Below, one piece after another: positions 6,992 through 14,404 of a stretch of DNA of 20,147 nt (positions within the stretch are counted from its first letter, which is position 1; each line of letters starts with the position of its first letter). The stretch comes from Thermoanaerobaculia bacterium (GTDB lineage: Bacteria; Acidobacteriota; Thermoanaerobaculia; Gp7-AA8), in assembly GCA_023700825.1 (NCBI GenBank), contig JAMPYE010000017.1:1-20147 (forward strand), in the 5' to 3' direction. The position numbers and the translations under genes are program-made. The notes under the pieces were generated by a model, which searched no databases, was not told the origin of the DNA, and saw only the letters and a program-made list of their open reading frames with translations.

Positions 6992-8302
6992 TTGAGACCG
7001 ATGGCAACGCGCAGACCCGAGGCACGTCAGGGGGTACGCCCTGTGTTCGCACTGCTGCCTCTGTCGGTTCCGCTCGTGCTCGCGGCTGCGACACTCAGCT
7101 TTTCAGCATCTGATACGGTCGTCGGTGCCTTTCCGCCTATCCGATACGATCGAGCCGCCGTTTCGGATCTCCCCCTGCGCAATCATTCCGTTCTGCTTCC
7201 GGTCCAGCCGGGAGACACCCTGGACGCACTGATTCAGAGTGCTGGCGTCTCGCGCAAAGAGGCGACGACGCTGGTGAGCGAGCTTTCGAACCACGTTAAT
7301 CCGCGCAGGATCCGCACCGGTGAGCTCGTCCGCGTCGAGTACGGCCCGGAGAACGACCTCCGCGGAATCGGCCTCTCCGTCGGCAGTGAAGGTCGGCTCG
7401 ACGCGATTCGTTCGGACGATGGCTTCGACATTCAGTTCACGCCGGCCGTCGTCACGAAGCAGGAAGTCCGGGTTGCCGGCACCATCGAATCGTCGTTCTA
7501 CGAAGCGCTGCAGCAGACTGGCGAGAGCCCGGCGCTGGCGGCACAACTCGTCGAAGCCTTCGCCTGGGACGTCGACTTCTTCCGTCTGCGGAAGGGCGAC
7601 TGGTTCAGCCTGATCGCCGAGAAGCAGTTCTCCGACGGCAGCTTCACAGGTTACGGCCCGATCACGGCCGCCCGCTTCCACCACAACGGACAGACCTACG
7701 AGGCGTTCCGCTTCGTCGACTCGAACGGCAACGTCGGCTACTACTCCCCCTCGGGTGCCCCGCTTCGCAAACAATTCCTCCGGTCTCCTCTCAAGTTCTC
7801 GCGCATCACCTCGGGCTACACCAACCGCCGCTTCCACCCGGTGCTGAAGATCTTCCGTGCCCACCCCGGAATCGACTACGGCGCGCCGGTCGGCACGCCC
7901 GTGATGGTGACCGCCGACGGCGTCGTCGCCTCGGCGGGATTCGGCCGCGGCGAGGGCAACATGGTCAAGGTCCGCCATTCGAACGGGATGGAGACCTACT
8001 ACCTTCACCTCTCGAGATTCGCGACGGGAGTTCGCGCGGGCACACGCGTCCGGCAGGGGCAGGTCATCGGCTACGTCGGGAAGACCGGGCTCGCCACGGG
8101 AGCGCATCTCGACTACCGGATGAAGCAGCGAGGAAGCTGGGTCAACCCCTTGAAAATCAAGGCTGCGCCCGCGGATCCGCTGACCGGAGCCGCTCTCGCC
8201 TCGTTCCGTAAACAGGCCGATCTCATCCGCCCGCAACTCCCCTCCCCCGGGTCCCTGACAGCGTCGGCCGACTCCGCTCCCACTCCCCCCGCTTCGATGT
8301 AA
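6992..8302 (+). CDS. M23 (LytM-type) peptidoglycan endopeptidase with LysM-like and OapA-like N-terminal domains
   Basis: Cell-wall hydrolase that would cut peptide cross-links in the periplasm. 436 residues from the TTG at 6992; an in-frame ATG at 7001 is also possible (GGTGGGGA at 6978-6985 favours the TTG). One N-terminal TM or uncleaved signal is about 17-38. A LysM/OapA-like segment follows (VQPGDTLDALIQSAGVS, about 71-87). The M23 domain is about 265-390, with zinc ligands His291 and Asp295 in AHPGIDYGAPVG, catalytic-side His339 in YYLHLS, and GAHLDYR (His372, Asp374). The usual HLH is HLD, so the last zinc ligand is Asp. The layout resembles MepM/YebA. The C-terminal tail after 390 is low-complexity, rich in Pro, Ser and Ala. 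Confidence 0.92.
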   Translation: MRPMATRRPEARQGVRPVFALLPLSVPLVLAAATLSFSASDTVVGAFPPIRYDRAAVSDLPLRNHSVLLPVQPGDTLDALIQSAGVSRKEATTLVSELSNHVNPRRIRTGELVRVEYGPENDLRGIGLSVGSEGRLDAIRSDDGFDIQFTPAVVTKQEVRVAGTIESSFYEALQQTGESPALAAQLVEAFAWDVDFFRLRKGDWFSLIAEKQFSDGSFTGYGPITAARFHHNGQTYEAFRFVDSNGNVGYYSPSGAPLRKQFLRSPLKFSRITSGYTNRRFHPVLKIFRAHPGIDYGAPVGTPVMVTADGVVASAGFGRGEGNMVKVRHSNGMETYYLHLSRFATGVRAGTRVRQGQVIGYVGKTGLATGAHLDYRMKQRGSWVNPLKIKAAPADPLTGAALASFRKQADLIRPQLPSPGSLTASADSAPTPPASM

Positions 8303-8313
8303 GCTAACCTCGA

Positions 8314-10182
8314 ATGAAGAACGTCTCGGTACGCGTGCCCGTGCGGGTGGATCTCGCCGGTGGCACGCTCGACCTCTGGCCGCTCTACCTGTTTCATCCG
8401 GGAGCGCGGACGGTGAACGTCGCCGTTTCACTCTGGGCGGAATGCGCGGTCTCTCCGCGCACCGACGCGGCGATCGAGGTGCTGCTCGGAGACGAGGAGT
8501 ACGCCCGCACGTTCGAGTCGATCGGCGACATGGCCGAGGATCCGCGAGTCGCGCTCGTCGCCAGGGCGGTCGAGCACTTCCACGCCAAAGGGATCCGGAT
8601 CGCCATCCGCACGGACGCGCCCCGGGGCTCGGGGCTCGGGGGATCGTCCGCCCTCGCCGTGGCCCTCGTGCGCGCGCTGTCGGAGTTCGCGGGCGCGCCG
8701 ATCGACGGAGAGGAGCTCATCGCCCTCGTTCGCGACCTGGAGACGCGGCTGCTGCGTATCCCCGCCGGGATTCAGGACTACTACCCCGCGGTCTACGGCG
8801 GCTTGGGCGCGCTGCACCTCGATCCGGGACGCACGGCGAGACACCCGATGCGGTTCCCCCTCGGTGAGCTCGCCGAGATCATGATCGTGCATTACACGGG
8901 CGTCTCCCACTTTTCCGGGACGAACAACTGGGAGATCTACAAACGCCACATCGATGGCGACGCCGAAGTCGCCCGAGGGCTCGAACGGATCGCGCAGGCG
9001 GCGATCGCCCTGGAGAGAGCGCTCGATGCGTTCGACCCGGAGGCAGCGGGCGCCGCGCTCAGCCAGGAGTGGAAGGCGCGCCGCACGCTGATCGACGGCG
9101 TCGCGACACCACAGATCGACAAGGCCATCCGCGCGGCCACGAAAGCCGGTGCGTGGGGCGGCAAGGTCTGTGGTGCGGGAGGAGGCGGATGCATCGTCTT
9201 CCTCGCCCCGAAAGAGTCGCGCGCCGCAGTCATCGAGGCGATCGCGAAAACCGGCGGTCGGACGCTCGAGCTCGCTCCCGTCTCGACCGGCCTCATGATC
9301 GATTCCCCCGATGTCGTCCAACGCAGCTTCGTCTTCTCCCGGAGAGCACGCGGCGCCGACGACGGGGAGCAGCTCCAGCAGCTCTACCTGGTAACCGACC
9401 ACGAGGGGCCGTACAAGCCGTTCCTGCTCGTGGAGGGTCTCGTCACGTTCGAAGACGGCGCTCTCTCGATTCACCACGAGGTCGAGCGCGCGCGAATCGC
9501 GCCGATCGACACATCGAGGGAGCGCGTGGACTGGAGCGCGGGGCGCGTGATCGACACCTCGAGGTTGACGCTCACCGCCGATCCCGACGCGACGCGCGAG
9601 ATGGTCGTCTCGCCGGAGGACGAAGGCCTGGTTGCGGCCCTCGCCGACGCGGAAACGAGCTTTCGCGAGTTTCTCGCCGAGACCGAGAGGCTGATCGTCT
9701 TCGAGAACCACGCGTTCGAGCTCGTGTCGGAGCCGGGCGAGAGCCGGGAGGCGTTCGTCGCCCGATGCCTCGACCGTGCAAACGAACAGACCGAGAATCT
9801 CGCAGACCGGCTCGAGTCGACCTTCCGCCGGCGCATCGACCAGATCCGCGAACGAGCGGAGAAGGACATTCGCGAGCGCGAGGAGCGCGACGACGCGGCG
9901 GGCATGGATTCGCCGGGCGACGCCGGAATCGGCTGGGGCCAGGAGCTCTACAACATCACGACGGGAAAGGGCGCGTCCCCGCGCGAGGCCGACTCACCCG
10001 AGGAGGCCGACTTCATGGCGAAGATCGCGCTCGTGCAGAAACAGTGGGAGCGTGAGCTCGACGACGCTCGGAGCGATCTCGAGGCGCAGGCCCGTGCGGT
10101 CGAGGAGATCTCGATCACGCCGGCCTTGAAGAGCATCGAGATCGCGCGCGCCATGCTCCTCTGGGCGCCGCGGGTCTGGTAG
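8314..10182 (+). CDS. GHMP sugar kinase (heptose/fucose kinase-like) with a long C-terminal HerA-like tail
   Basis: 622 residues in two parts. Residues 1-330 are a full GHMP kinase: RVPVRVDLAGGTLDLWP, the phosphate loop PRGSGLGGSSALA (103-115), AGIQDYYPAVYGGLGALHL (151-169), HYTGVSHFSGTNN, and motif 3 KVCGAGGGGCIVFLA (284-298). The QD and GGL motifs fit the HddA/FKP sugar-1-kinase branch; the substrate is not certain. Residues 335-622 are not kinase: a beta-rich stretch, then a charged coiled coil (about 490-610) with LVSEPGESREAFVARC and the ending ALKSIEIARAMLLWAPRVW. From memory these phrases match the C-terminal region of DUF87/HerA-type ATPases. It starts 11 bases after the peptidase stop, with no clear ribosome site, so it is probably in the same transcript. 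Confidence 0.88.
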   Translation: MKNVSVRVPVRVDLAGGTLDLWPLYLFHPGARTVNVAVSLWAECAVSPRTDAAIEVLLGDEEYARTFESIGDMAEDPRVALVARAVEHFHAKGIRIAIRTDAPRGSGLGGSSALAVALVRALSEFAGAPIDGEELIALVRDLETRLLRIPAGIQDYYPAVYGGLGALHLDPGRTARHPMRFPLGELAEIMIVHYTGVSHFSGTNNWEIYKRHIDGDAEVARGLERIAQAAIALERALDAFDPEAAGAALSQEWKARRTLIDGVATPQIDKAIRAATKAGAWGGKVCGAGGGGCIVFLAPKESRAAVIEAIAKTGGRTLELAPVSTGLMIDSPDVVQRSFVFSRRARGADDGEQLQQLYLVTDHEGPYKPFLLVEGLVTFEDGALSIHHEVERARIAPIDTSRERVDWSAGRVIDTSRLTLTADPDATREMVVSPEDEGLVAALADAETSFREFLAETERLIVFENHAFELVSEPGESREAFVARCLDRANEQTENLADRLESTFRRRIDQIRERAEKDIREREERDDAAGMDSPGDAGIGWGQELYNITTGKGASPREADSPEEADFMAKIALVQKQWERELDDARSDLEAQARAVEEISITPALKSIEIARAMLLWAPRVW

Positions 10183-10340
10183 GCAACTCGATACGCTGAA
10201 CGCGAAACGCGAAAGGAGGAGCGCGGGGGTGACCATCCTCCGCTCCGAAGAGTCTGCCTGCTCCTCGCCTCTCGCCTTTCCCCCTCATGGTGGGAAGGAT
10301 TGGCAAATCCACGCTGTTCTTCGGACGCCGGACGACACGC

Positions 10341-10370
10341 TTCGATTGGCGGCGGCCGGCGTGATAGCAT
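10341..10370 (+). promoter_or_regulatory. Candidate promoter of the tRNA-Pro gene
   Basis: Extended -10 TGATAGCAT (10362-10370; -10 hexamer TAGCAT at 10365-10370), 12 bases ahead of the tRNA 5' end, with a poor -35 candidate (TTCGAT, 10341-10346) at 18-base spacing. Its position directly before the mature tRNA is the main support. Confidence 0.4.
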
Positions 10371-10381
10371 CGCTTCAGTGT

Positions 10382-10458
10382 CGGGCAGTAGCGCAGCCTG
10401 GTAGCGCACCTGAATGGGGTTCAGGTGGTCGGGAGTTCGAATCTCCCCTGCCCGACCA
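10382..10458 (+). tRNA. tRNA-Pro (anticodon GGG)
   Basis: 77 bases with the complete cloverleaf. Acceptor CGGGCAG pairs with CTGCCCG, followed by discriminator A and an encoded CCA (10456-10458). The anticodon stem CCTGA/TCAGG encloses a 7-base loop with GGG at positions 34-36. The T arm is GGGAG-TTCGAAT-CTCCC (10431-10447). It reads CCC and CCU proline codons. An integrase gene and foreign-looking genes start directly downstream, so its 3' half is the likely attachment site. The tRNA is intact, as expected when the element restores the 3' end on insertion. Confidence 0.97.
10420..10458 (+). other. Probable attachment site (attL) in the 3' end of tRNA-Pro
   Basis: Tyrosine recombinases next to a tRNA usually recombine within its T arm and 3' end. 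The other copy, a direct repeat of part of this segment, should mark the far end of the element. No second copy was found in the rest of the window, so attR lies beyond 20147. The exact core cannot be set. Confidence 0.45.
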
Positions 10459-10625
10459 ACTTCCATCTTCTTCTCCCACCGTCACTTCCTACTCGCTGGC
10501 GACCGCGTCTTCGACGGCCGTCGGGGCTGCTCCCTGCGCCTACTCCGCGCCTAGCAGCAGCATTTCGACGCACTTCGCCTCCCCGCCGCTCCCCTGTGCG
10601 ATACCGGATCCGGAGGGTGCTTCGA

Positions 10626-10814
10626 ATGGAGACGTCGCAACTCGTGACCCGGATTCAACTCGCCCGGGAGCTCGGAGTGGCCACCCAAACGATCAGCGCG
10701 TGGTCACGTCAGGGCTGGTTCCCGCTGCCGAAACGGCGCCTCTCGGCGCGCCTGATCTACTACGACCGTCGGGAAGTCGAGACAGCGATGGTGGCGCGCG
10801 CGGCACGGCGGTAG
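10626..10814 (+). CDS. Small helix-turn-helix protein, AlpA/MerR/excisionase-like
   Basis: 62 residues. The HTH is about 9-30 (IQLARELGVATQTISAWSRQG), followed by a wing-like WFPLPKRRLSARLIYYDRREVETAM, the layout of AlpA-type regulators and recombination directionality factors. The ATG at 10626 is 8 bases after GGAGGG (10612-10617), which picks it over an upstream frame that would run through the tRNA. It ends 2 bases before the integrase GTG, so the two are probably co-transcribed. Likely role: control of excision or of integrase direction. This is inferred from the neighbour and the fold. Confidence 0.8.
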   Translation: METSQLVTRIQLARELGVATQTISAWSRQGWFPLPKRRLSARLIYYDRREVETAMVARAARR

Positions 10815-10816
10815 AA

Positions 10817-12052
10817 GTGTCCCACGTGAACCGACAACGGCCGACACGGAGATCCACCCGCTCGTTAGGCGGAGGGTCATGGTCCAAGATTAAGGGTTTT
10901 CGGTATGACGAAGAAAGCCGCCTTGCGCATTTCTCAATCTACTACCGCAAGGACGGGGAGTTGGACCGCCGCCGCAAGACCGTTCCTGCCGCCGATCACG
11001 ACGAAGCGCTGCAGCGTTACCTCATCTTCAAAGCAGAAGTTCTGAATGAGCCACTCAAGGCACCGGAGCTGACGCTCGCGATGTACGTCGACGTTTACCT
11101 CCCAAAACTGAAATCGACGGTGAGCGCCCGCACGTACGCCTCGTACGAACAGACCGCGCGCAAGCACCTTGTCCCGGCACTCGGCACGCTGCCGCTCGCA
11201 GCAATCACGCAAACGCACATCCTCGACCTGCAGAAGGCGCTGAAAGACAAAGGACTCGCCCCAGCGACGATCTTTGGCTACATCAACGTGCTACTCCTGC
11301 TTCTGCATCGCGCGGTCGATATCTTCCAGTTGCTCGACGCGTTTCCCATAAAGACACGGCTCAAGCGGCGCAAACCGCGCGGTCCCTCAAACGAACTGCA
11401 GGACGCAGAGCTACGACGCTTCCTCGGCGTCTTCCTGAACGCGAAAGCCTTCCACGCCGACATCCGTCGTCGCTGGCAGGAGGCGAGCGCCCGCGCGGCG
11501 AAGCGCGGCACGGACATCCGCCGGTTCGGCGGGCCGCGCGTGCCTGGCAGCGCCGCCGCCAAGGAGCACTACGCACGCTTCCGCTGGCTGCATCCGCTCT
11601 TCGTCGTCGCCGTCGAAACCGGCCTGCGGCGGGGTGACCTCCTCGCACTTCGCTGGCGCAGCGTCAACATTGCGGCACGTCGCCTCACCGTTCGAATGGA
11701 GAAGACCCGCAAGGACGTGCAGATCCCTCTCTCCAAGGCCTGCCTCAAGGCGCTCGCCGAGTGCAAGCAACGCGGCGTCCAAAACGACCGCGTGTTCTCG
11801 GATGAGGCTGGCAACCCAATCTCCGAAATCCGCCTGCGGCGCACGTTCCTCCTCGCAAGGCGCCTCGCCGGAATTGCGACCTACCGGTTTCATGATCTGC
11901 GACACCAGTTCGGGACAAATCTCTCCCGCCGAGGCGTACCAATCCAAGCCATCTGTCAGGTGATGGGGCATCACTCTGTCACACAGACCGAGCGTTACGT
12001 GCACGCCTCCGAGGCGGACTTTCAAGCCGTGCTCCGCGCCGTCGATCGTTGA
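10817..12052 (+). CDS. Tyrosine recombinase / phage-type integrase
   Basis: Cuts and joins att sites; here most likely at tRNA-Pro. 411 residues from GTG at 10817 (GTG at 10826 is as likely; neither has a strong ribosome site). A longer frame reaching back to 10229 would read through the tRNA and is rejected. An N-terminal arm-type domain (about 24-75, SKIKGFRYDEESRLAHFSIYYRK) precedes a core-binding SAM-like domain (about 84-180, TYASYEQTARKHLVPALG). The catalytic domain carries Arg271 in ETGLRRGDLLALRW, a Lys near 296-299, His359-x-x-Arg362 in HDLRHQFG, His385 in MGHHSV, and nucleophile Tyr394 in TERYVH. All catalytic residues are present. A basic insert (about 207-255) lies ahead of the first Arg box. 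Confidence 0.95.
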   Translation: MSHVNRQRPTRRSTRSLGGGSWSKIKGFRYDEESRLAHFSIYYRKDGELDRRRKTVPAADHDEALQRYLIFKAEVLNEPLKAPELTLAMYVDVYLPKLKSTVSARTYASYEQTARKHLVPALGTLPLAAITQTHILDLQKALKDKGLAPATIFGYINVLLLLLHRAVDIFQLLDAFPIKTRLKRRKPRGPSNELQDAELRRFLGVFLNAKAFHADIRRRWQEASARAAKRGTDIRRFGGPRVPGSAAAKEHYARFRWLHPLFVVAVETGLRRGDLLALRWRSVNIAARRLTVRMEKTRKDVQIPLSKACLKALAECKQRGVQNDRVFSDEAGNPISEIRLRRTFLLARRLAGIATYRFHDLRHQFGTNLSRRGVPIQAICQVMGHHSVTQTERYVHASEADFQAVLRAVDR

Positions 12053-12061
12053 GCTGATTTC

Positions 12062-12077
12062 GACGGGTTGCCCCGTC
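12062..12077 (+). other. Small stem-loop just after the integrase stop
   Basis: GACGGG (12062-12067), loop TTGC, CCCGTC (12072-12077), a 6-bp perfect stem starting 10 bases after the stop. No T run follows. It may protect the transcript end or be a weak Rho-type end. Confidence 0.35.
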
Positions 12078-12108
12078 CATCGCAGTCTCTCCCGCAAAGT
12101 GCGATGTA

Positions 12109-12138
12109 TCCCGGGACGGCATCTTCGCCATCCCGGGA
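12109..12138 (+). promoter_or_regulatory. Hairpin of repeated TCCCGGGA palindromes ahead of the operon
   Basis: TCCCGGGA occurs twice (12109-12116 and 12131-12138). Each copy is self-complementary, and together they form an 8-bp stem with a C/A mismatch, then GGC/GCC, and a loop of ATCTTC. It sits just ahead of the ribosome site (12151-12155) of the first operon gene. It could be a paired operator for a dimeric regulator or an RNA hairpin. No T run follows. Confidence 0.4.
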
Positions 12139-12164
12139 AATCGACCGAGAAGGAGCGACCGAGT

Positions 12165-12383
12165 ATGCACGTACACCTCGTCATTGAAGACTCGTTAGGC
12201 CGCGCGGAGTGGTACATCTCCATGGAGGAAGGCGACAGCGCGAAGGCGCGTGTCACCGAGATCTTCGAAGCCGCTGCGGAGCGCTTCGCCCCTGCTGCGT
12301 CGAAAGCGGCATCGGCTAAGACCCGCCGCGCAAAAACAGTTGCGGAGCCGGTCACAGCCGAGAGCCGCGAGGACGCGTTATGA
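12165..12383 (+). CDS. Small acidic/Ala-rich protein of unknown function, first gene of the element operon
   Basis: 72 residues. AAGGAG (12150-12155) lies 9 bases before the ATG at 12165, which decides the start. The first half (MHVHLVIEDSLGRAEWYISMEEGD) looks folded and strand-rich. The second half is Ala-rich and charged, with a basic patch ASAKTRRAK at about 49-57, probably helical or disordered. No TM. No family recognised. It overlaps the next gene by ATGA (12380-12383), so it is translationally coupled to the vWA gene. It might be an adaptor or regulator, but nothing in the sequence shows this. Confidence 0.75.
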   Translation: MHVHLVIEDSLGRAEWYISMEEGDSAKARVTEIFEAAAERFAPAASKAASAKTRRAKTVAEPVTAESREDAL

Positions 12384-13162
12384 CGCGCGGCATCTTCGCA
12401 TCCGTCCTGGCCGGCACCGTGGGGCTGCTGAGTTTCGGCGCAACGTCGGCGTTTCGATCCGCGCTCAGTACGCCGTCGGTGGCACCGATCGCTGAGAGTG
12501 GCACGCTCACGTCGAATCTGGAACTCCTGGCCGTCATCGTTCTCGACCAGTCGTTATCCGCGCCCAAGAATCGCACCGAGGTCTTCACCGCGCAGCATCT
12601 CGACAGTCTCATCGCGCGCGTCGAGTGTTCCGGCGGCGAACTCGCCATCGCCGCCGTTGATGACGTCGGCACGAATCCGCTTCTTCGGCTCCGCCTCGCC
12701 CCGCCGCCGCAGCCGCCGACGGAAGGGCCGCGCCCCGGTAATCTCCTCGAAGCCGCAGCGGCACGTTCGACATTTGAAGCACTCGAGGAGACGCACTTCG
12801 CCGCGCAGCGCGCGTGGCTCCGGGCGACCCGGCCGCAGATCCAGGCATTTCGTGTGTCGGCCGCCACGCTGCTCGCCGCCCCCCGGCATGCCCGCCACAG
12901 CGACTACGGCCGCGCCTTCTGGCGTGTGCGGACGTTCCTCGCGGAACCGCGCCCGGCAGGTGCACGCGAGACCGTCGTACTCGTCGTCGGTGACGGCCGG
13001 GACACGGTCACGCGGCGCCTCGCTCCGCTGCCGGGCAATCCCGCGGTCGTCATCGTGAACGGCATCGGGTCGCGCGGCGTGCTTGCGTCGTTTGAGCCCG
13101 TCGAGTTTGAGGCTATCGAGCCCGCCTTGCACTACATCAACGAATTTCGGAGGACCCCATGA
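12380..13162 (+). CDS. Membrane-anchored or secreted protein with a divergent von Willebrand A domain
   Basis: 260 residues. The N-terminal hydrophobic segment (about 4-26) is a TM anchor or signal peptide, so the rest faces outside the cytoplasm. The vWA-type core starts at LELLAVIVLDQSLSA: Asp56-x-Ser58-x-Ser60 is the MIDAS DxSxS motif. A second conserved strand VVLVVGDGRDT (199-209, Asp205) corresponds to the usual VxxxxDG. The third MIDAS region (HSDYGRAFWRVRTFL, about 173-187) lacks a clear Thr. A proline-rich loop and a long charged helix (about 107-150) are inserted. Strands after 220 (AVVIVNGIG) complete the fold. It overlaps its neighbours on both sides by 4 bases (ATGA). vWA domains usually bind a protein partner through a metal ion; the partner here is unknown. 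Confidence 0.78.
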   Translation: MTRGIFASVLAGTVGLLSFGATSAFRSALSTPSVAPIAESGTLTSNLELLAVIVLDQSLSAPKNRTEVFTAQHLDSLIARVECSGGELAIAAVDDVGTNPLLRLRLAPPPQPPTEGPRPGNLLEAAAARSTFEALEETHFAAQRAWLRATRPQIQAFRVSAATLLAAPRHARHSDYGRAFWRVRTFLAEPRPAGARETVVLVVGDGRDTVTRRLAPLPGNPAVVIVNGIGSRGVLASFEPVEFEAIEPALHYINEFRRTP

Positions 13163-14010
13163 ACGACTACTTCACGACCCAGGCGCGGCTGCTCGCCAGC
13201 CGGATACTCATCGCGCTCGTCAAACAGATCGTCCTTGCAGGAGATCGCATCGACGAATACACAAAGGCAATTACCGCATTGCGACACGACCTCGCCGCCC
13301 TCGACGAGCGTAATCCCGAATTCACCCGGATGACGGCGGCCGCGATCTCCCTCGTGCTCGCCTATTCCGGTCTCGTGCTCGGGGCCGGGCTGCTCGACTA
13401 CTTCCTGCTCGGCAGCCTCGGCGTATTCATCGCCAGTCTGAGCTTCTCGAATCGGCTGCTGATCACGATCGCTTCGCTCATGTTCCCCACTACCATCGTC
13501 GCGGTCGAGGTCTGGCTCAGCATCCGCATTGCGGAGCGCAGGCAGGAGCACGGGACCCGCGACAACCTCTACCGCCTGTTTCTGGGGCTGGGCTGCCTGC
13601 TGACGCTCATCGTCCCAATCGCGTCCGTAACGATCGCAGCAACGGCCGCTTCGGCCTTTAGCGGCAAGCCGCCCCTGATGCTCTTCGCGGCCATCGGCAC
13701 CCTGTCGACGCTCGCGCACCTCGGGATCCTGTTCTCGAGCGATGCCGCGACGGGCGCGAAGGGCCTGCTCGTCTATACCGCCCAGCGGCTGTACCTCACG
13801 ACGAAGCTGGCCCACGCGAAGAACGCGGAAGCGCACGAGCTGCGAAAGTTCAAAGAGAACGCCATCGAGTACTGCCACAGACTCACCGCCTTCCAGGAGC
13901 AATTCGGCCCGTATCCGATCGGGCCGTTCACAGAGACGGCGCGCCGCCTGCTGCGTGAATTCGGACTCGGGGGCGGTCCCGACGACGGACCGCCGACCGT
14001 CACGCCATAG
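13159..14010 (+). CDS. Multi-pass membrane protein of unknown function
   Basis: 283 residues. The N-terminal stretch (1-57) is amphipathic and charged, with a possible coiled coil (IDEYTKAITALRHDLAALDER). Four predicted TM helices follow: about 60-92, 100-123, 138-163 and 172-193. The soluble C-terminal part (about 200-270) is charged and helical (KLAHAKNAEAHELRKFKENAIEY) and likely cytoplasmic. It ends in a Gly/Pro-rich tail. No family is recognised. It overlaps the vWA gene by ATGA and starts after GGAGGAC. Its place between a vWA protein and an ATPase suggests a membrane platform; that is inference from context only. Confidence 0.8.
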   Translation: MNDYFTTQARLLASRILIALVKQIVLAGDRIDEYTKAITALRHDLAALDERNPEFTRMTAAAISLVLAYSGLVLGAGLLDYFLLGSLGVFIASLSFSNRLLITIASLMFPTTIVAVEVWLSIRIAERRQEHGTRDNLYRLFLGLGCLLTLIVPIASVTIAATAASAFSGKPPLMLFAAIGTLSTLAHLGILFSSDAATGAKGLLVYTAQRLYLTTKLAHAKNAEAHELRKFKENAIEYCHRLTAFQEQFGPYPIGPFTETARRLLREFGLGGGPDDGPPTVTP

Positions 14011-14026
14011 GTTGAAGGAGGACAGC

Positions 14027-14404
14027 ATGCACGGTATCGGACACCTCATCGTTGCGGTCGCGGTGTTCCTGCTCGTGTTCTCGTGGCCGCTGGGGCTCTT
14101 CGGTGCGCGAGAACTGGCGAAACGCATGCGGCAGATTGCGTCCGGCATCGGACTGCTGTTCATCGCGGGCATGCTCACGGCGCCGCTCGTTCCGGAGGCG
14201 AGCGTGTCCGGCTGTCTCGCGATCGTCGTCGTGGCGGCGCTTCTCTCCGTTGTTGCCTTCGCGGCGCTGCGTGTGCGCGCGTGGCTGCAGGGTCCGGAGA
14301 CGCCGTCGCCCATTCGCACGAAGCGCTCCGTGCGCTACCAGGACGACGAGCAGGCGTTTCTCGACGAGATGCTCGGTCGGAGGCGGGAGCGGGACGATGT
14401 GTAG
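14027..14404 (+). CDS. Small membrane protein of unknown function, possible anchor for the ATPase
   Basis: 125 residues. AAGGAGG (14015-14021) lies 5 bases before the ATG at 14027, which decides the start over an upstream frame. Three hydrophobic helices: about 5-26, 38-57 and 61-83 (CLAIVVVAALLSVVAFAAL). A charged cytoplasmic-type tail follows (EQAFLDEMLGRRRERDD). No family is recognised. The stop lies 8 bases inside the following ATPase gene, so the two are tightly coupled. Coupling-protein ATPases normally carry their own N-terminal TM helices, and the next gene has none. This protein could supply the missing anchor, which is inference. Confidence 0.8.
   Translation: MHGIGHLIVAVAVFLLVFSWPLGLFGARELAKRMRQIASGIGLLFIAGMLTAPLVPEASVSGCLAIVVVAALLSVVAFAALRVRAWLQGPETPSPIRTKRSVRYQDDEQAFLDEMLGRRRERDDV

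Noticed and set aside
7103..9711. Long minus-strand open frames opposite the M23 peptidase and GHMP kinase
   Set aside because: Low-complexity Arg/Glu/Asp products without motifs. The plus-strand genes carry full family motifs.
10229..10816. Open frame extending the integrase 196 residues upstream, through the tRNA
   Set aside because: It reads across a complete tRNA-Pro and the helix-turn-helix gene in another frame. It has no family match in that part and lacks a ribosome site.
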